From assembly GCA_903913215.1 (NCBI GenBank), contig CAIWKE010000021.1:1-64000 (forward strand): a stretch of DNA of 64,000 nt. Reading direction: 5' to 3'. The position numbers and the translations under genes are program-made. Below the pieces are notes generated by a model. That model worked only from the letters and a program-made list of their open reading frames with translations, did not search any database and had not been told where the DNA came from. The stretch comes from an uncultured Holophagaceae bacterium. Lineage in GTDB: Bacteria; Acidobacteriota; Holophagae; Holophagales; Holophagaceae. Within the stretch, counting starts at the first letter, position 1. Every line of letters begins with the position of its first letter. Shown here one piece after another: positions 22,196 to 30,655 of this stretch.

Positions 22196-23322
22196 GAGAG
22201 GATGGCCTCCATGGCTGCCAGGGTGTCGCGGATCTGCAAGGGCGTGGTGAAGAAACCTGGAGAGAAGCGCAGGGTCCCGCCGTTGGCGAGGGTGCCGAGG
22301 CTCTGGTGGGCCGCGGGGGCGCAGTGGAGGCCCACCCGCGTGCAGATGCCGCGCCGATCGAGTTCAAGGGCCACTTCGCCCAGATCCCGCTCCGCGATGG
22401 AAATCGAGATGACCGAAGCCCGCTCGGCGCCCGGGGCCGGGCCCTGGACGGCCACACCCGGCAGGCGCAGCAGGCCCCGCAGCAGGTCGTCGCAGTAGGC
22501 CGCCTCCCGGGCCTGCACCGCCTGGATACCCGTGGCCGCGAGGAAGCGCAGGGCCACCCGCAGGCCCGCCAGGCCGGGCAGGTTGGGCGTCCCCGCCTCG
22601 AAGCGGTCCGGCAGGATGTCCGGTTGCACCTCACTGTCCGAAGCGCTGCCGGTGCCGCCGAATATCAGGGGTCGGAGCTGCGCGTCCTCAGCCAGATGCA
22701 AGCCTCCGGTGCCCGTGGGGCCAAGCAGACCCTTGTGGCCCGAGAAGCAGAGATACTGCCCCACGGGAGGCAGGGGACGGTGCCCCACCACCTGGCTGGC
22801 ATCCACGCAAAGCGGGATGCCCTGGCGTTCGCAGCCCAGCCCGATCTCGGCCAGGGGCGGGAGACCGCCGGTGACGTTGCTGGCGGCCGTGAGCACCATG
22901 AGGTCCGGACGCCGGTCCAGCACCCAGCGCAGCATGGAGGGATCGGGATTGCCGCAACCGTCGAAGGGAATCACCAACAGGCGCAGGCCAGCGGTGGCCT
23001 CCAAATGACGCAGGGGCCGCATGACTGCGTTGTGCTCCAGGGAGCTGACGGCCACCAGACCCCCGGGCGGCACGGCACCCAGGATTACCAGGTTGAGGGC
23101 TTCCGTCGCGTTCTTGGTGAAGATGAGGCGTTCCGAGCCGCTGCGGCCCAACAGGTTGGTGCAGGCTTCCCGCGTCTCGAAGAGCAGGCGGCTGGCGGCC
23201 TGGGCCAGGGGGTGGCTGCCTCTGCCCGGACTGCAGGTGCCCTGCTCGATGCAGGCGGCCAAGGCCGCCGCCACACCGGGGGCCTTGGGATGGCTGGTGG
23301 CGGCATTGTCCAGGTAGATCAT
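22192..23322 (-). CDS. Selenium-associated cysteine desulfurase / selenocysteine lyase-like protein
   Basis: A 376-residue class V aminotransferase-fold enzyme. PLP lysine K197 is in LCFSGHKGLLGPTG; the likely persulfide/selenide cysteine is C334 in RVGLHCAPAAHQSLGT. The N-terminus MIYLDNAATSHPK is standard. This subtype (often labelled EF2568-like) travels with selD, yedF and yqeB, as here. It would release sulfur or selenium from cysteine/selenocysteine and pass it to YedF/DUF3343 or SelD. It is ATGA-coupled on both sides (yqeB upstream, selD downstream). Confidence 0.88.
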   Translation of the reverse strand: MIYLDNAATSHPKAPGVAAALAACIEQGTCSPGRGSHPLAQAASRLLFETREACTNLLGRSGSERLIFTKNATEALNLVILGAVPPGGLVAVSSLEHNAVMRPLRHLEATAGLRLLVIPFDGCGNPDPSMLRWVLDRRPDLMVLTAASNVTGGLPPLAEIGLGCERQGIPLCVDASQVVGHRPLPPVGQYLCFSGHKGLLGPTGTGGLHLAEDAQLRPLIFGGTGSASDSEVQPDILPDRFEAGTPNLPGLAGLRVALRFLAATGIQAVQAREAAYCDDLLRGLLRLPGVAVQGPAPGAERASVISISIAERDLGEVALELDRRGICTRVGLHCAPAAHQSLGTLANGGTLRFSPGFFTTPLQIRDTLAAMEAILS

Positions 23323-24116
23323 CGCCCGCCCAGCCTGAGGATGGCCTCCAGGACGCCCCCGGCAATGGCGTTGGCCTTGTCGGAGACGCTGAAGCAGTGT
23401 TCTCGGCGCCCGCGGGGATCCACGTCGGCCACCTTGAGGCCCTGGCGGGCCTCGAAGCCGGGCCGGATCAGGCCCCGCACCACGCCATCAATGGCGGAGC
23501 GCAACACCTGGCCCCGGATGGCGAGAATGGGATCCCCGGCCTGCACAGAGTCGCTGATGCGGCAGAGGGCTTCCACGGGGCCTGCGGTGGGGGCGTGGAG
23601 AACTCGCTCCTGGCCCTGTCCTCCGATGAGGCCAGGCACGCCGGTGTTGGGCTCGGCGCTGCCGCTCAGGAGCACCCGGCCCAGGTCGTGCCCGCGGTTT
23701 GTCTCGATCACGGCGTGGGCATCGCGGCCCGCCTCGAAACCCGGCCCCAGGGCGATGACCAGGGGGGCCATGTCCAGGTGGGTGCCCAGGTTCCGCTTGG
23801 CAAGAATGGCGTCCACCAGGGCCAGGGGGTGCAGATGCTCCAGGCAGCGGCCTTCGGGATCCAGGAGGATACTTACAGGATCGCCAGGGCACCAGGCCTC
23901 GGGCAGCGCGTCGCAGCGCAGGGCCGTGACACCCTCCACGGTGGCGCTGCCGTCATACATGGCCTCCGAGAAGCTCACGGTGCGGCGAATGGACGTGGGG
24001 GCTTCGACTTCGAGGGCGATGACCCGGAAGCCGCAGCGCACCAGGCGCAGGATGGTGCCTGTGGCCAGGTCCCCGGCCCCCCGCACCACCACCAGATTGC
24101 CCGCGATCATGCTCAT
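23319..24116 (-). CDS. yqeB: YqeB, selenium-dependent molybdenum hydroxylase maturation protein
   Basis: A 265-residue protein of the YqeB/EF2563 family: VVVRGAGDLATGTILRL at the N-terminus, then ALEVEAPTSIRRTVSFSEA and VIALGPGFEAGRDAHAVIETNRGHDLGRV. The ATG at 24116 overlaps the yqeC stop (ATGA). The family is found with selenium-dependent hydroxylases and is thought to help place selenium on the molybdenum cofactor; the mechanism is not established. An open frame extends well upstream but it is antisense-like read-through over yqeC. Confidence 0.87.
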   Translation of the reverse strand: MSMIAGNLVVVRGAGDLATGTILRLVRCGFRVIALEVEAPTSIRRTVSFSEAMYDGSATVEGVTALRCDALPEAWCPGDPVSILLDPEGRCLEHLHPLALVDAILAKRNLGTHLDMAPLVIALGPGFEAGRDAHAVIETNRGHDLGRVLLSGSAEPNTGVPGLIGGQGQERVLHAPTAGPVEALCRISDSVQAGDPILAIRGQVLRSAIDGVVRGLIRPGFEARQGLKVADVDPRGRREHCFSVSDKANAIAGGVLEAILRLGGR

Positions 24117-24877
24117 GGACGTATTCCCTTCACCATGACCATACCTCGCTCCGGGCCCTCCAGGGCACCCAGCAGGATCCAGTCTGCGGGCAGGGCAGCC
24201 AACTGCTCTCGCGTGGGCAGGAAAGGGGCGCGGTCCACCTTGTTGAGGAGCAGGACCCGGCACCCGGGTGCGCCTTTGAACAGACCCAGAGGATGTCCCA
24301 CCAGGGCCGCCAGGTGCTCCCAGCGGATGGGTTCTCCCGGGGCACAACCTGTGATCTGGGAGAACAGCTCGGACCGATGGACGCTGCGGTCGTCCAGGGG
24401 GCGGCCAAGGCCATCCAGCCCCAGCACTCCCACCACTAGGTCGGGTTGCGGGGGTAGCACGGGCTCATGGTCTGCGGGCGCCTTCAGGGGCAGGCGTTTG
24501 GAGCCGTCCGCCTCCACGAGGATGTGGGGCCACGCGGTTCTCAAGGCGGGCAGCCAAGAGGGATGGATGCCCTTCAGCTTTTCGGGCGGCTCGACCCGGG
24601 CCATGAGGAGGCTGAGGCCCGGCTGGGCGGCTGGCAGGGGCAGGGCACTTTCGGGGCCTTCCAGGTCTGGCCTCAGGAGCAGCGTCAGGGGGGGACGTCC
24701 AGCCTCCAGGCGCGGATCCAGCAGGTGGGTGGTGCAGCTGAGCAGCACGGGGCCGCCCAGGACTGTGAGAGCTTCGCCCAGACTGAACAGGGCGCGGGTC
24801 TTGCCCCCGGCGCCCACGAAGGCCACGAGGCCGCCAGCGGTGGGCAGCAGGGGCAGGAGGGTTTCGGCGAAGTTCAA
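24113..24877 (-). CDS. yqeC: YqeC, selenium-dependent hydroxylase accessory protein
   Basis: A 254-residue protein with a P-loop-like GAGGKT at 22-27, SCTTHLLDP, HILVEADGSKRLPLKAPADHEPV and LLNKVDRAPF. These match the YqeC accessory family that accompanies YqeB and XdhC-type chaperones in selenium-dependent molybdenum hydroxylase loci. Probable nucleotide-dependent role in cofactor maturation. It starts nine bases after the upstream XdhC-family gene and overlaps yqeB. Confidence 0.87.
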   Translation of the reverse strand: MNFAETLLPLLPTAGGLVAFVGAGGKTRALFSLGEALTVLGGPVLLSCTTHLLDPRLEAGRPPLTLLLRPDLEGPESALPLPAAQPGLSLLMARVEPPEKLKGIHPSWLPALRTAWPHILVEADGSKRLPLKAPADHEPVLPPQPDLVVGVLGLDGLGRPLDDRSVHRSELFSQITGCAPGEPIRWEHLAALVGHPLGLFKGAPGCRVLLLNKVDRAPFLPTREQLAALPADWILLGALEGPERGMVMVKGIRP

Positions 24878-24886
24878 GACAGGGGC

Positions 24887-25927
24887 TCAGGGGGCCTGGC
24901 GGAGGGCCTTCCGGGCGCCATGGGTGGCCTCGAGGAGGGGGGCCTTCCGCCGGGCGGCGATCAGTTCACCGGCGATGGCCACTGCCAGTTCCTCGGGGGT
25001 TTCGGCGCCCAGTTCCAGGCCAATGGGACCGCGCAGGGCCTCCACCTTGGCCGAATCGAAGCCCTCCTGGGCCACCTGTTCCAGCACCAGGCGGGTCTTG
25101 CGGCGGCTGCCCATGAAGCCCGCATAGCGCCAGGGACGGGGCAGCACAGCGCGCACGCACTCCAGATCCGTGAGGTGCCCTTTGGTGACGATCACCACGT
25201 AGGTGGAGGGGTCGAAGGGGAACTTCCCCACAATCTCTGTGTAGCTGCCACCCAGGGCGACCACGCCGCCGGGGAAGCGCCCCGGGGCCAGGAAGGGGGG
25301 CCGATCATCACCCACGCTGACCTGAAAGCCCAGGCCGGGAGCCAGGGCCGCCAGGGCCTGGCCCACGTGGCCGGCGCCGAGGATCAGCAGCTTCTCCCGG
25401 GGCAGCAAGGGATCATAGAGAATCCGACCGGACTCCGCCAGAACCGGGTGCCCGCTCTGCAAGGCCTGTCGCGCCAGTTCCGGATCTGCAGCGACGACGT
25501 GGCCCTCGAGCCACTGGCCTTGGCCGTCCATGAGGGCGGTCTCGCCCGTGACCGGATCCTTGACCAGCAGGGCCGGGAGGCCCTGGCGCAGCAGGGTTAG
25601 TGCCTTCTGGTAGGGGGCCTTGTTGATCAGAGGCTCTACGAGGATGCGGCTGTTGCCCCCGCAGACCATGGCGTTGCCCTCGACCTCCATGCCCTGCATG
25701 TCGATATCAAGCAGGGTTGGCTGGCGGCCGCCCAGCAGCTCCGCCGCGGCCTTGAGGACCATGGCTTCGCCCCGTCCTCCACCGACGGAACCAAAGACCC
25801 GGCCCTCACGGCCCAGGAGCATCTTGGAACCTGCGTGGCGCGGGGCCGAGCCCTTCACCTGCACCACGGTGCAGAGGACGAACTGCCTGGGCTCCGTGGC
25901 GAGGATCTGGAGGATGTCAAGGCTCAT
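24887..25927 (-). CDS. XdhC/CoxI-family molybdenum cofactor chaperone
   Basis: A 346-residue XdhC/CoxI-type protein (the chaperone family, not the [2Fe-2S] subunit named xdhC in E. coli). N-terminal domain: GSAPRHAGSKMLL, GSVGGGRGEA and MVCGGNSRILVEPL. C-terminal Rossmann domain: LLILGAGHVGQALA and GFMGSRRKT. Such proteins bind, sulfurate or deliver molybdopterin to hydroxylases. Its start overlaps the stop of the adjacent single-chain hydroxylase by ATGA, so that enzyme is its likely main client. Confidence 0.88.
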   Translation of the reverse strand: MSLDILQILATEPRQFVLCTVVQVKGSAPRHAGSKMLLGREGRVFGSVGGGRGEAMVLKAAAELLGGRQPTLLDIDMQGMEVEGNAMVCGGNSRILVEPLINKAPYQKALTLLRQGLPALLVKDPVTGETALMDGQGQWLEGHVVAADPELARQALQSGHPVLAESGRILYDPLLPREKLLILGAGHVGQALAALAPGLGFQVSVGDDRPPFLAPGRFPGGVVALGGSYTEIVGKFPFDPSTYVVIVTKGHLTDLECVRAVLPRPWRYAGFMGSRRKTRLVLEQVAQEGFDSAKVEALRGPIGLELGAETPEELAVAIAGELIAARRKAPLLEATHGARKALRQAP

Positions 25928-28488
25928 GCCTTCTTCCGGGAGTAGGGCGTGCCGGACAAGGGAAGGCTCGTGCGGAAGACCCCATCGCGCAGGAAGTAGG
26001 CGCCGGCGGCGGCTGGGGCTGTGGGGATGGCGACGATCTCCCCGATGCCCTTGGCGCCGAAGGCCAGGGGGTCAAGGTTCTTCTCGATGATGATGGATTC
26101 GATGGGGGGCACCTGGGCGGCCTTGAAGAGGCCCAGGGTGCCGTACTTCACCATGGGCTCGCCCTCTTTGAGCGGGAAGTCCTCGGTCAGGGCATAGCCC
26201 AGGGCCATCACGACCCCACCTTCGATCTGCGCCTCCACCTGCGTGGGGTTGATGGCCTTGCCCACGTCATGGGCGGCCACCACTCGCTCCAGGCGCCCGT
26301 TGGCGTCCAGGAGCACCACCTGGGTGGCGTAGGAGTACGCCACGTGGCTCACGGGGTTCGGCTTGTCGGAGCCCATCGGATCAGTGATGCCGGAGTATTC
26401 GCGGTAGTATTCGCGACCTTCCAAGTCCTCCAGGCTGGCGGAGGCCAGATCCACCTTCAGGTCCAGGGCGGCCAACCGCGCGGCCTCTCCGTTGAACACA
26501 GTCTGGCGTGAGGCCGTGGTGGTGCCGCCGTTGGGCGAGGTGGAGGTGTCGGGCATGGCCACCTCGAGCTGGCCCCAGGAGAGGCCTGAGGCATTGGCCA
26601 CGAACTGCAGGAGTACCGAGGCCAGGCCCTGGCCGATGCAGGCGGCGCTGGTGTAGATGATCGCCTTGCCGCCCTTCACACGGATGCGCACCCTGCCGAC
26701 GTCCGAGAGGCCCACGCCGATGCCCGCGTTCTTCAAGGCACAGGCCACACCGGCGTCGGGGCGGGCCGCGCAGAGATCCTTCACGGCTAGCAGGGTCTCC
26801 TTGAGGGCGGTTCCTGGGTCGGCGAACTGGCCGTTGGGCAGCACATCGCCTGGTTCCACGGCATTCTGGAAGCGGATCTGCCAGGGACTGAGGCCCACTT
26901 CCTTGGCCAGCAGGTTGAGGCAGGATTCCATGGCGAAGCAGGACTGGGTGACGCCGAAGCCCCGGAAGGCGCCCCCCGGCGGGTTGTTGGTATAGACCGC
27001 CGTGCCTAGGATGTCCACGTTGGCGATCTTGTAGGGACCGGCGGCGTGGGTGCAGGCCCGTTGCAGCACGGGGCCGCCCAGGGAGGCGTAGGCGCCGGTG
27101 TCCTCCAGAAGGCGGGCCCGCACGGCGGTGATGTTTCCTGCGGCGTCCGCGGCCACCGTGTATTCCATCTCAAAGGCGTGGCGCTTGGGGTGGACCCGGA
27201 GGCTCTCCTGGCGGCCCAGAGTCACCTTCACTGGGACGCCGGTGGCCCGGGCCAGAAGCGCCGCGTGGTGCTGGACGATGAGGTCCTCCTTGCCACCAAA
27301 GCCCCCGCCCACATAGGCGCTGACCACCTTGACCTGATCTGCGGCAACGCCCAGGACGCCAGTGATGCCCTTGTGGTCGTCATAGATGCTTTGCGTGCCG
27401 GTGTAGACAGTCAATGTCCCATCGGCTTCGGGCACTGCCAGGGCGCTTTCGGGCTCCATGAAAGCGTGCTCGGTTTCGGGCGTGTTGAAGGTGTGGTGGA
27501 TGAGATGGACTGCCTCTGCAAAAGCCTGGTCTACATCGCCGCGCTTCAGAACTGTCCTGGCCAGCAGGTTGCCCTTGGGGTGAAGTTGGGGCGCATCGTC
27601 CGCCAGGGCCAGGCGGGGGTCCACCAGTGGGGGGAGGACCTCGTATTCCAGGTGGATCCTGGCGACGGCGGCCTTGGCCTGGGCCCGGGTTTCCGCAGCT
27701 ACCAGGGCGATGGCATCGCCCACGTAGCGGGTCTCCTCGCCGAGGGCGATCATGGCCGGCCAGTCGTGGATGATGTGGCCCTGGTGGCGCTCACCGGGCA
27801 CGTCCGCGGCGGTGAGGATGCGCTTCACGCCGGGCATGGCCGAGGCCTCCGAGGTGTCGATGCCCAGCACCTTCACTCGGGCCTTGGGCGCACGCAGCAC
27901 GGCCCCGTGCAGCATGCCGGAACGCTTCATGTCGTCTACATAAATGCCCGTGCCCAGCACCTTGTCCCGCACGTCCGTGCGGCAGATGCGGGAGCCCACG
28001 GTCAGGGGCGTGTCAGAGCTGGCGGGGACCGGCAGTTCGTCGCGGAACATCCGGGCCGAGTCCAGCACGGCCTTCTCGATCTTCACATAGCCTGTGCAGC
28101 GGCACATGTTCTGGGCCAGGGCCTTGGTGATGTCTTCGGGCCCGGGATCCGGGTTGGCGTCCAGGAGGCCCTTGGTGCTGATGACCATACCCGGGATGCA
28201 GAAGCCGCACTGCACGGCGCCCGCATTGGCGAAGGACCAGGCATAGACCTCTTTCTCCCGTTCCGAGAGGCCCTCCAGGGTCACGACCCGCTTGCCTTCC
28301 AGCTTGGCCGTGTTGAAGAGGCAGGCCCGCGCGGGCTTGCCATCCACCAGCACCATGCAGGCGCCACAGGCGCCCTCGGAGCAGCCGTTCTTGACGGAGG
28401 TGAGGTTCAGCTCATCGCGCAGGTAGTCCAGGAGGTTCATGTCCTGCGAGGTGACGAGTTCCCGGCCGTTGATCTGAAGCGTGGTCAT
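25924..28488 (-). CDS. Single-chain selenium-dependent-type molybdenum hydroxylase
   Basis: An 854-residue enzyme with two [2Fe-2S] domains fused to the Mo domains and no FAD domain. First cluster C36, C41, C44, C56; second C94, C97, C129, C131. Mo motifs: YVGGGFGGKEDLI, GGAFRGFGVTQ, ACIGQGLAS; catalytic E817 in GAKGIGEI. It is a distant paralogue of the protein at 9042-11642 (same layout, clearly different sequence). Being the first gene of the block that continues with the XdhC chaperone, YqeC, YqeB, desulfurase and SelD makes it the best candidate for a selenium-bearing hydroxylase. The substrate is probably a purine; E. coli-type XdhD or a Clostridium-type purine hydroxylase are the nearest ideas. 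Confidence 0.87.
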   Translation of the reverse strand: MTTLQINGRELVTSQDMNLLDYLRDELNLTSVKNGCSEGACGACMVLVDGKPARACLFNTAKLEGKRVVTLEGLSEREKEVYAWSFANAGAVQCGFCIPGMVISTKGLLDANPDPGPEDITKALAQNMCRCTGYVKIEKAVLDSARMFRDELPVPASSDTPLTVGSRICRTDVRDKVLGTGIYVDDMKRSGMLHGAVLRAPKARVKVLGIDTSEASAMPGVKRILTAADVPGERHQGHIIHDWPAMIALGEETRYVGDAIALVAAETRAQAKAAVARIHLEYEVLPPLVDPRLALADDAPQLHPKGNLLARTVLKRGDVDQAFAEAVHLIHHTFNTPETEHAFMEPESALAVPEADGTLTVYTGTQSIYDDHKGITGVLGVAADQVKVVSAYVGGGFGGKEDLIVQHHAALLARATGVPVKVTLGRQESLRVHPKRHAFEMEYTVAADAAGNITAVRARLLEDTGAYASLGGPVLQRACTHAAGPYKIANVDILGTAVYTNNPPGGAFRGFGVTQSCFAMESCLNLLAKEVGLSPWQIRFQNAVEPGDVLPNGQFADPGTALKETLLAVKDLCAARPDAGVACALKNAGIGVGLSDVGRVRIRVKGGKAIIYTSAACIGQGLASVLLQFVANASGLSWGQLEVAMPDTSTSPNGGTTTASRQTVFNGEAARLAALDLKVDLASASLEDLEGREYYREYSGITDPMGSDKPNPVSHVAYSYATQVVLLDANGRLERVVAAHDVGKAINPTQVEAQIEGGVVMALGYALTEDFPLKEGEPMVKYGTLGLFKAAQVPPIESIIIEKNLDPLAFGAKGIGEIVAIPTAPAAAGAYFLRDGVFRTSLPLSGTPYSRKKA

Positions 28489-28524
28489 CCTCGGCGCCTT
28501 TCACACGTGCACTTCGTTGGGGCT

Positions 28525-28546
28525 CGGGGGGGCCGGAGCCCCCCCG
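28525..28546. other. Strong hairpin between transporter and hydroxylase operons
   Basis: CGGGGGGGC (28525-28533) and GCCCCCCCG (28538-28546) form a 9-bp stem with a four-base loop just after the binding-protein stop. No T tract follows on the minus strand, so it may be a pause, stability or factor-dependent termination element. Confidence 0.5.
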
Positions 28547-28560
28547 ATGCCTGATTCCAG

Positions 28561-29652
28561 CTACTTCTTGGGAAGGGTGGATGCTACGCCCTGCACATAG
28601 TAATCCATGGCACCTAGTTCAGCGTCTGACATGTTCTTACCCTTTGCCACACGCTCCTTGCCGTCCTGATCGACGACGGGGCCCGCGAAGGGGTGGGCCT
28701 TGCCGGTGGCGATATCGGCCTGGAGCTTTGTGACATAGGCCTTCACATCGGCGGGCACCGCAGCATTGATGGGCGCGAGCTTGATCATGCCGTCCTTGAA
28801 GCCGCCCCAGACATTGGTGGCCTTCCACTTGCCGTCCAGGATTTCCTTGACGGTCTTGGTGTAGAAGTCGCCCCAGATGTGGGTGGTGCCACTGAGCTGG
28901 GCGGTGGGGCCGTACTTGGACATGTCGGAGTGGTAGGAGAAGGACCAGGTGCCCTTTTCCTTGTGCTTCTCCTCGGCGGCCTGGACCACGGCGGTGGAAT
29001 CCGTGTGGTGGGTGATCATGTCGGCGCCCTGGGAGATGAGCGTCATGGCAGCCTCGCGCTCTTTGCCAGGATCGAACCAGGAGTTCACCCAGATGACGCG
29101 CACTTCGGCCTTGGGGTTGACGCTCTTCATGCCGCGCGTGAAGGCGTTGATGCCCTGCATCACTTCGGGGATGGGGAAGGCGGCGACGTAACCCGCGATG
29201 TTGGTCTTGGTCATCTTGCCGGCGATGATGCCGTTCAGGTAGCGGCCTTCGTAGAAGCGGGCGTTGTAGATGCCCACGTTCTTGCCCTGCTTGTAGCCCG
29301 TGGCGTGGAAGAAGGTGACGTTGGGGAAGGCGCTGGCGACCTTGAGGGTCGGGTTCATGTAGCCAAAGGAGGTGGTGAAGATGATCTTGTTCCCGTCCTG
29401 GGCCAGCTGGCGGATGATGCGCTCCGCATCGGCGCCCTCGGGGACGTTCTCGATGAACTTGGTGGTCACGGCGCCCTTGAGGGCGGCTTCCATCTGCTTG
29501 CGGCCCTGGTCGTGCTGGAAGGTCCAGCCCGCGTCACCCACAGGGCTGACGTAGACGAAGCCGACCTTGGTGGGCTCCGCGGCGGATAAGAAAGTGGAGG
29601 CGAGCAGTGCCGCTCCACCCAGGGTGGTGAGGACAAATTTCCGGTGGTTCAT
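28561..29652 (-). CDS. BMP-family ABC transporter substrate-binding protein
   Basis: A 363-residue periplasmic binding protein of the BMP/Med family, which binds nucleosides or purine-like ligands. Start at 29652 with GGAGG upstream. The signal peptide (MNHRKFVLTTLGGAALLASTFLSA) has no lipobox cysteine, so the protein is free in the periplasm as expected for a Gram-negative. Family motifs: VGFVYVSPVGDAGWTFQHDQGRK, EGADAERIIRQLA, NARFYEGRYLNG and GADMITHHTDS. It is the most downstream of the four transporter genes, which is unusual since binding proteins often come first. Confidence 0.88.
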   Translation of the reverse strand: MNHRKFVLTTLGGAALLASTFLSAAEPTKVGFVYVSPVGDAGWTFQHDQGRKQMEAALKGAVTTKFIENVPEGADAERIIRQLAQDGNKIIFTTSFGYMNPTLKVASAFPNVTFFHATGYKQGKNVGIYNARFYEGRYLNGIIAGKMTKTNIAGYVAAFPIPEVMQGINAFTRGMKSVNPKAEVRVIWVNSWFDPGKEREAAMTLISQGADMITHHTDSTAVVQAAEEKHKEKGTWSFSYHSDMSKYGPTAQLSGTTHIWGDFYTKTVKEILDGKWKATNVWGGFKDGMIKLAPINAAVPADVKAYVTKLQADIATGKAHPFAGPVVDQDGKERVAKGKNMSDAELGAMDYYVQGVASTLPKK

Positions 29653-29713
29653 TCTTGGTACCTCCATGGTGGTGAAAAGGGATCCGCCCTGGGGCGGGGG
29701 GGAGAGCTGGGGG

Positions 29714-30646
29714 TCAGGCGTCGGGCAGGAAGGGCTGGCCGAGTGAGGCGGGGGAGTTCAGCCGGATGGTACTGCGATTCCGGGAGATCAGGACCAGCAC
29801 CAAGATGGTAGCCACATAGGGAAGGGAGGACAGGAACTGCGCTGGAATACTGATCTTGGCGCCAGATCCCTGTACGAACATCTGAGTGATCATGCAGCCG
29901 CCGAAGAGGTAGGCGCCAATCATGACCCGGCCGGGCCTCCAGGTGGCGAAGACCACCAGCGAGAGGGCGATCCAGCCCCGGCCTGCCACCATGCCCTCCA
30001 CCCACATGGGCGTGTAGAACACGGAGAGGAAGGCGCCGCCAATGCCGGCCATGGCGCCCCCGAAGAGCACGGCCTGGTAGCGGATCTTCACCACGCCGTA
30101 ACCGATGGAGTGCGCGGAGACCGGGGACTCGCCCACAGCCCGCAGGATGAGGCCCGCCTTGCTGCGGTAGAGGAACCAGGCCACAGCCAGAATGAGGAAC
30201 CAGGAGAAGTAGACCAGGCCCTGCTGCTCGAAGAGGGCGGGTCCCAGCACGGGGATTTTGGAGAGTAACGGGATGCGGACGGGATTCACGCTGGCCAGGG
30301 CGATGGACTCATAGGGCTTGCCGATGAAGGCCGAGAGGCCCACGCCGAAGATGGAGAGGGCCAGACCCGAGGCCACCTGGTTGGCCATGAGGGTCAGGGC
30401 CGAGATGCCGAAGAGCAGGGACATGAGCATGCCTGCGGTCATACCCGCGAGGATGCCCAGCATGGGGCTGCCCGAGTGGTGCGTCACGGCGAAGGCCACC
30501 ACGGCACCCACGGACATGATGCCCTCGGCGCCCAGGTTGAGGACGCCGGACTTCTCCGTCACCAGTTCGCCCAGCGCGACGATGATCAAAGGGGTTCCGG
30601 CCACCACGGTGGCGAAGATGATCGAGCTTATGAAGGTCAGTCCCAT
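29714..30646 (-). CDS. ABC transporter permease (nucleoside/BMP type)
   Basis: A 310-residue integral membrane protein with about eight to nine hydrophobic helices. ITSEKSGVLNLGAEGIM-like text (EKSGVLNLGAEGIMSVGA) and the loop RAVGESPVSAHSIGYGVVKIRYQAVLFGGAMAGIGG are typical of the second permease of BMP-type nucleoside importers (YufQ/NupQ-like). It pairs with the permease at 30656-31723. Confidence 0.87.
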   Translation of the reverse strand: MGLTFISSIIFATVVAGTPLIIVALGELVTEKSGVLNLGAEGIMSVGAVVAFAVTHHSGSPMLGILAGMTAGMLMSLLFGISALTLMANQVASGLALSIFGVGLSAFIGKPYESIALASVNPVRIPLLSKIPVLGPALFEQQGLVYFSWFLILAVAWFLYRSKAGLILRAVGESPVSAHSIGYGVVKIRYQAVLFGGAMAGIGGAFLSVFYTPMWVEGMVAGRGWIALSLVVFATWRPGRVMIGAYLFGGCMITQMFVQGSGAKISIPAQFLSSLPYVATILVLVLISRNRSTIRLNSPASLGQPFLPDA

Positions 30647-30655
30647 GGCCGGCCC

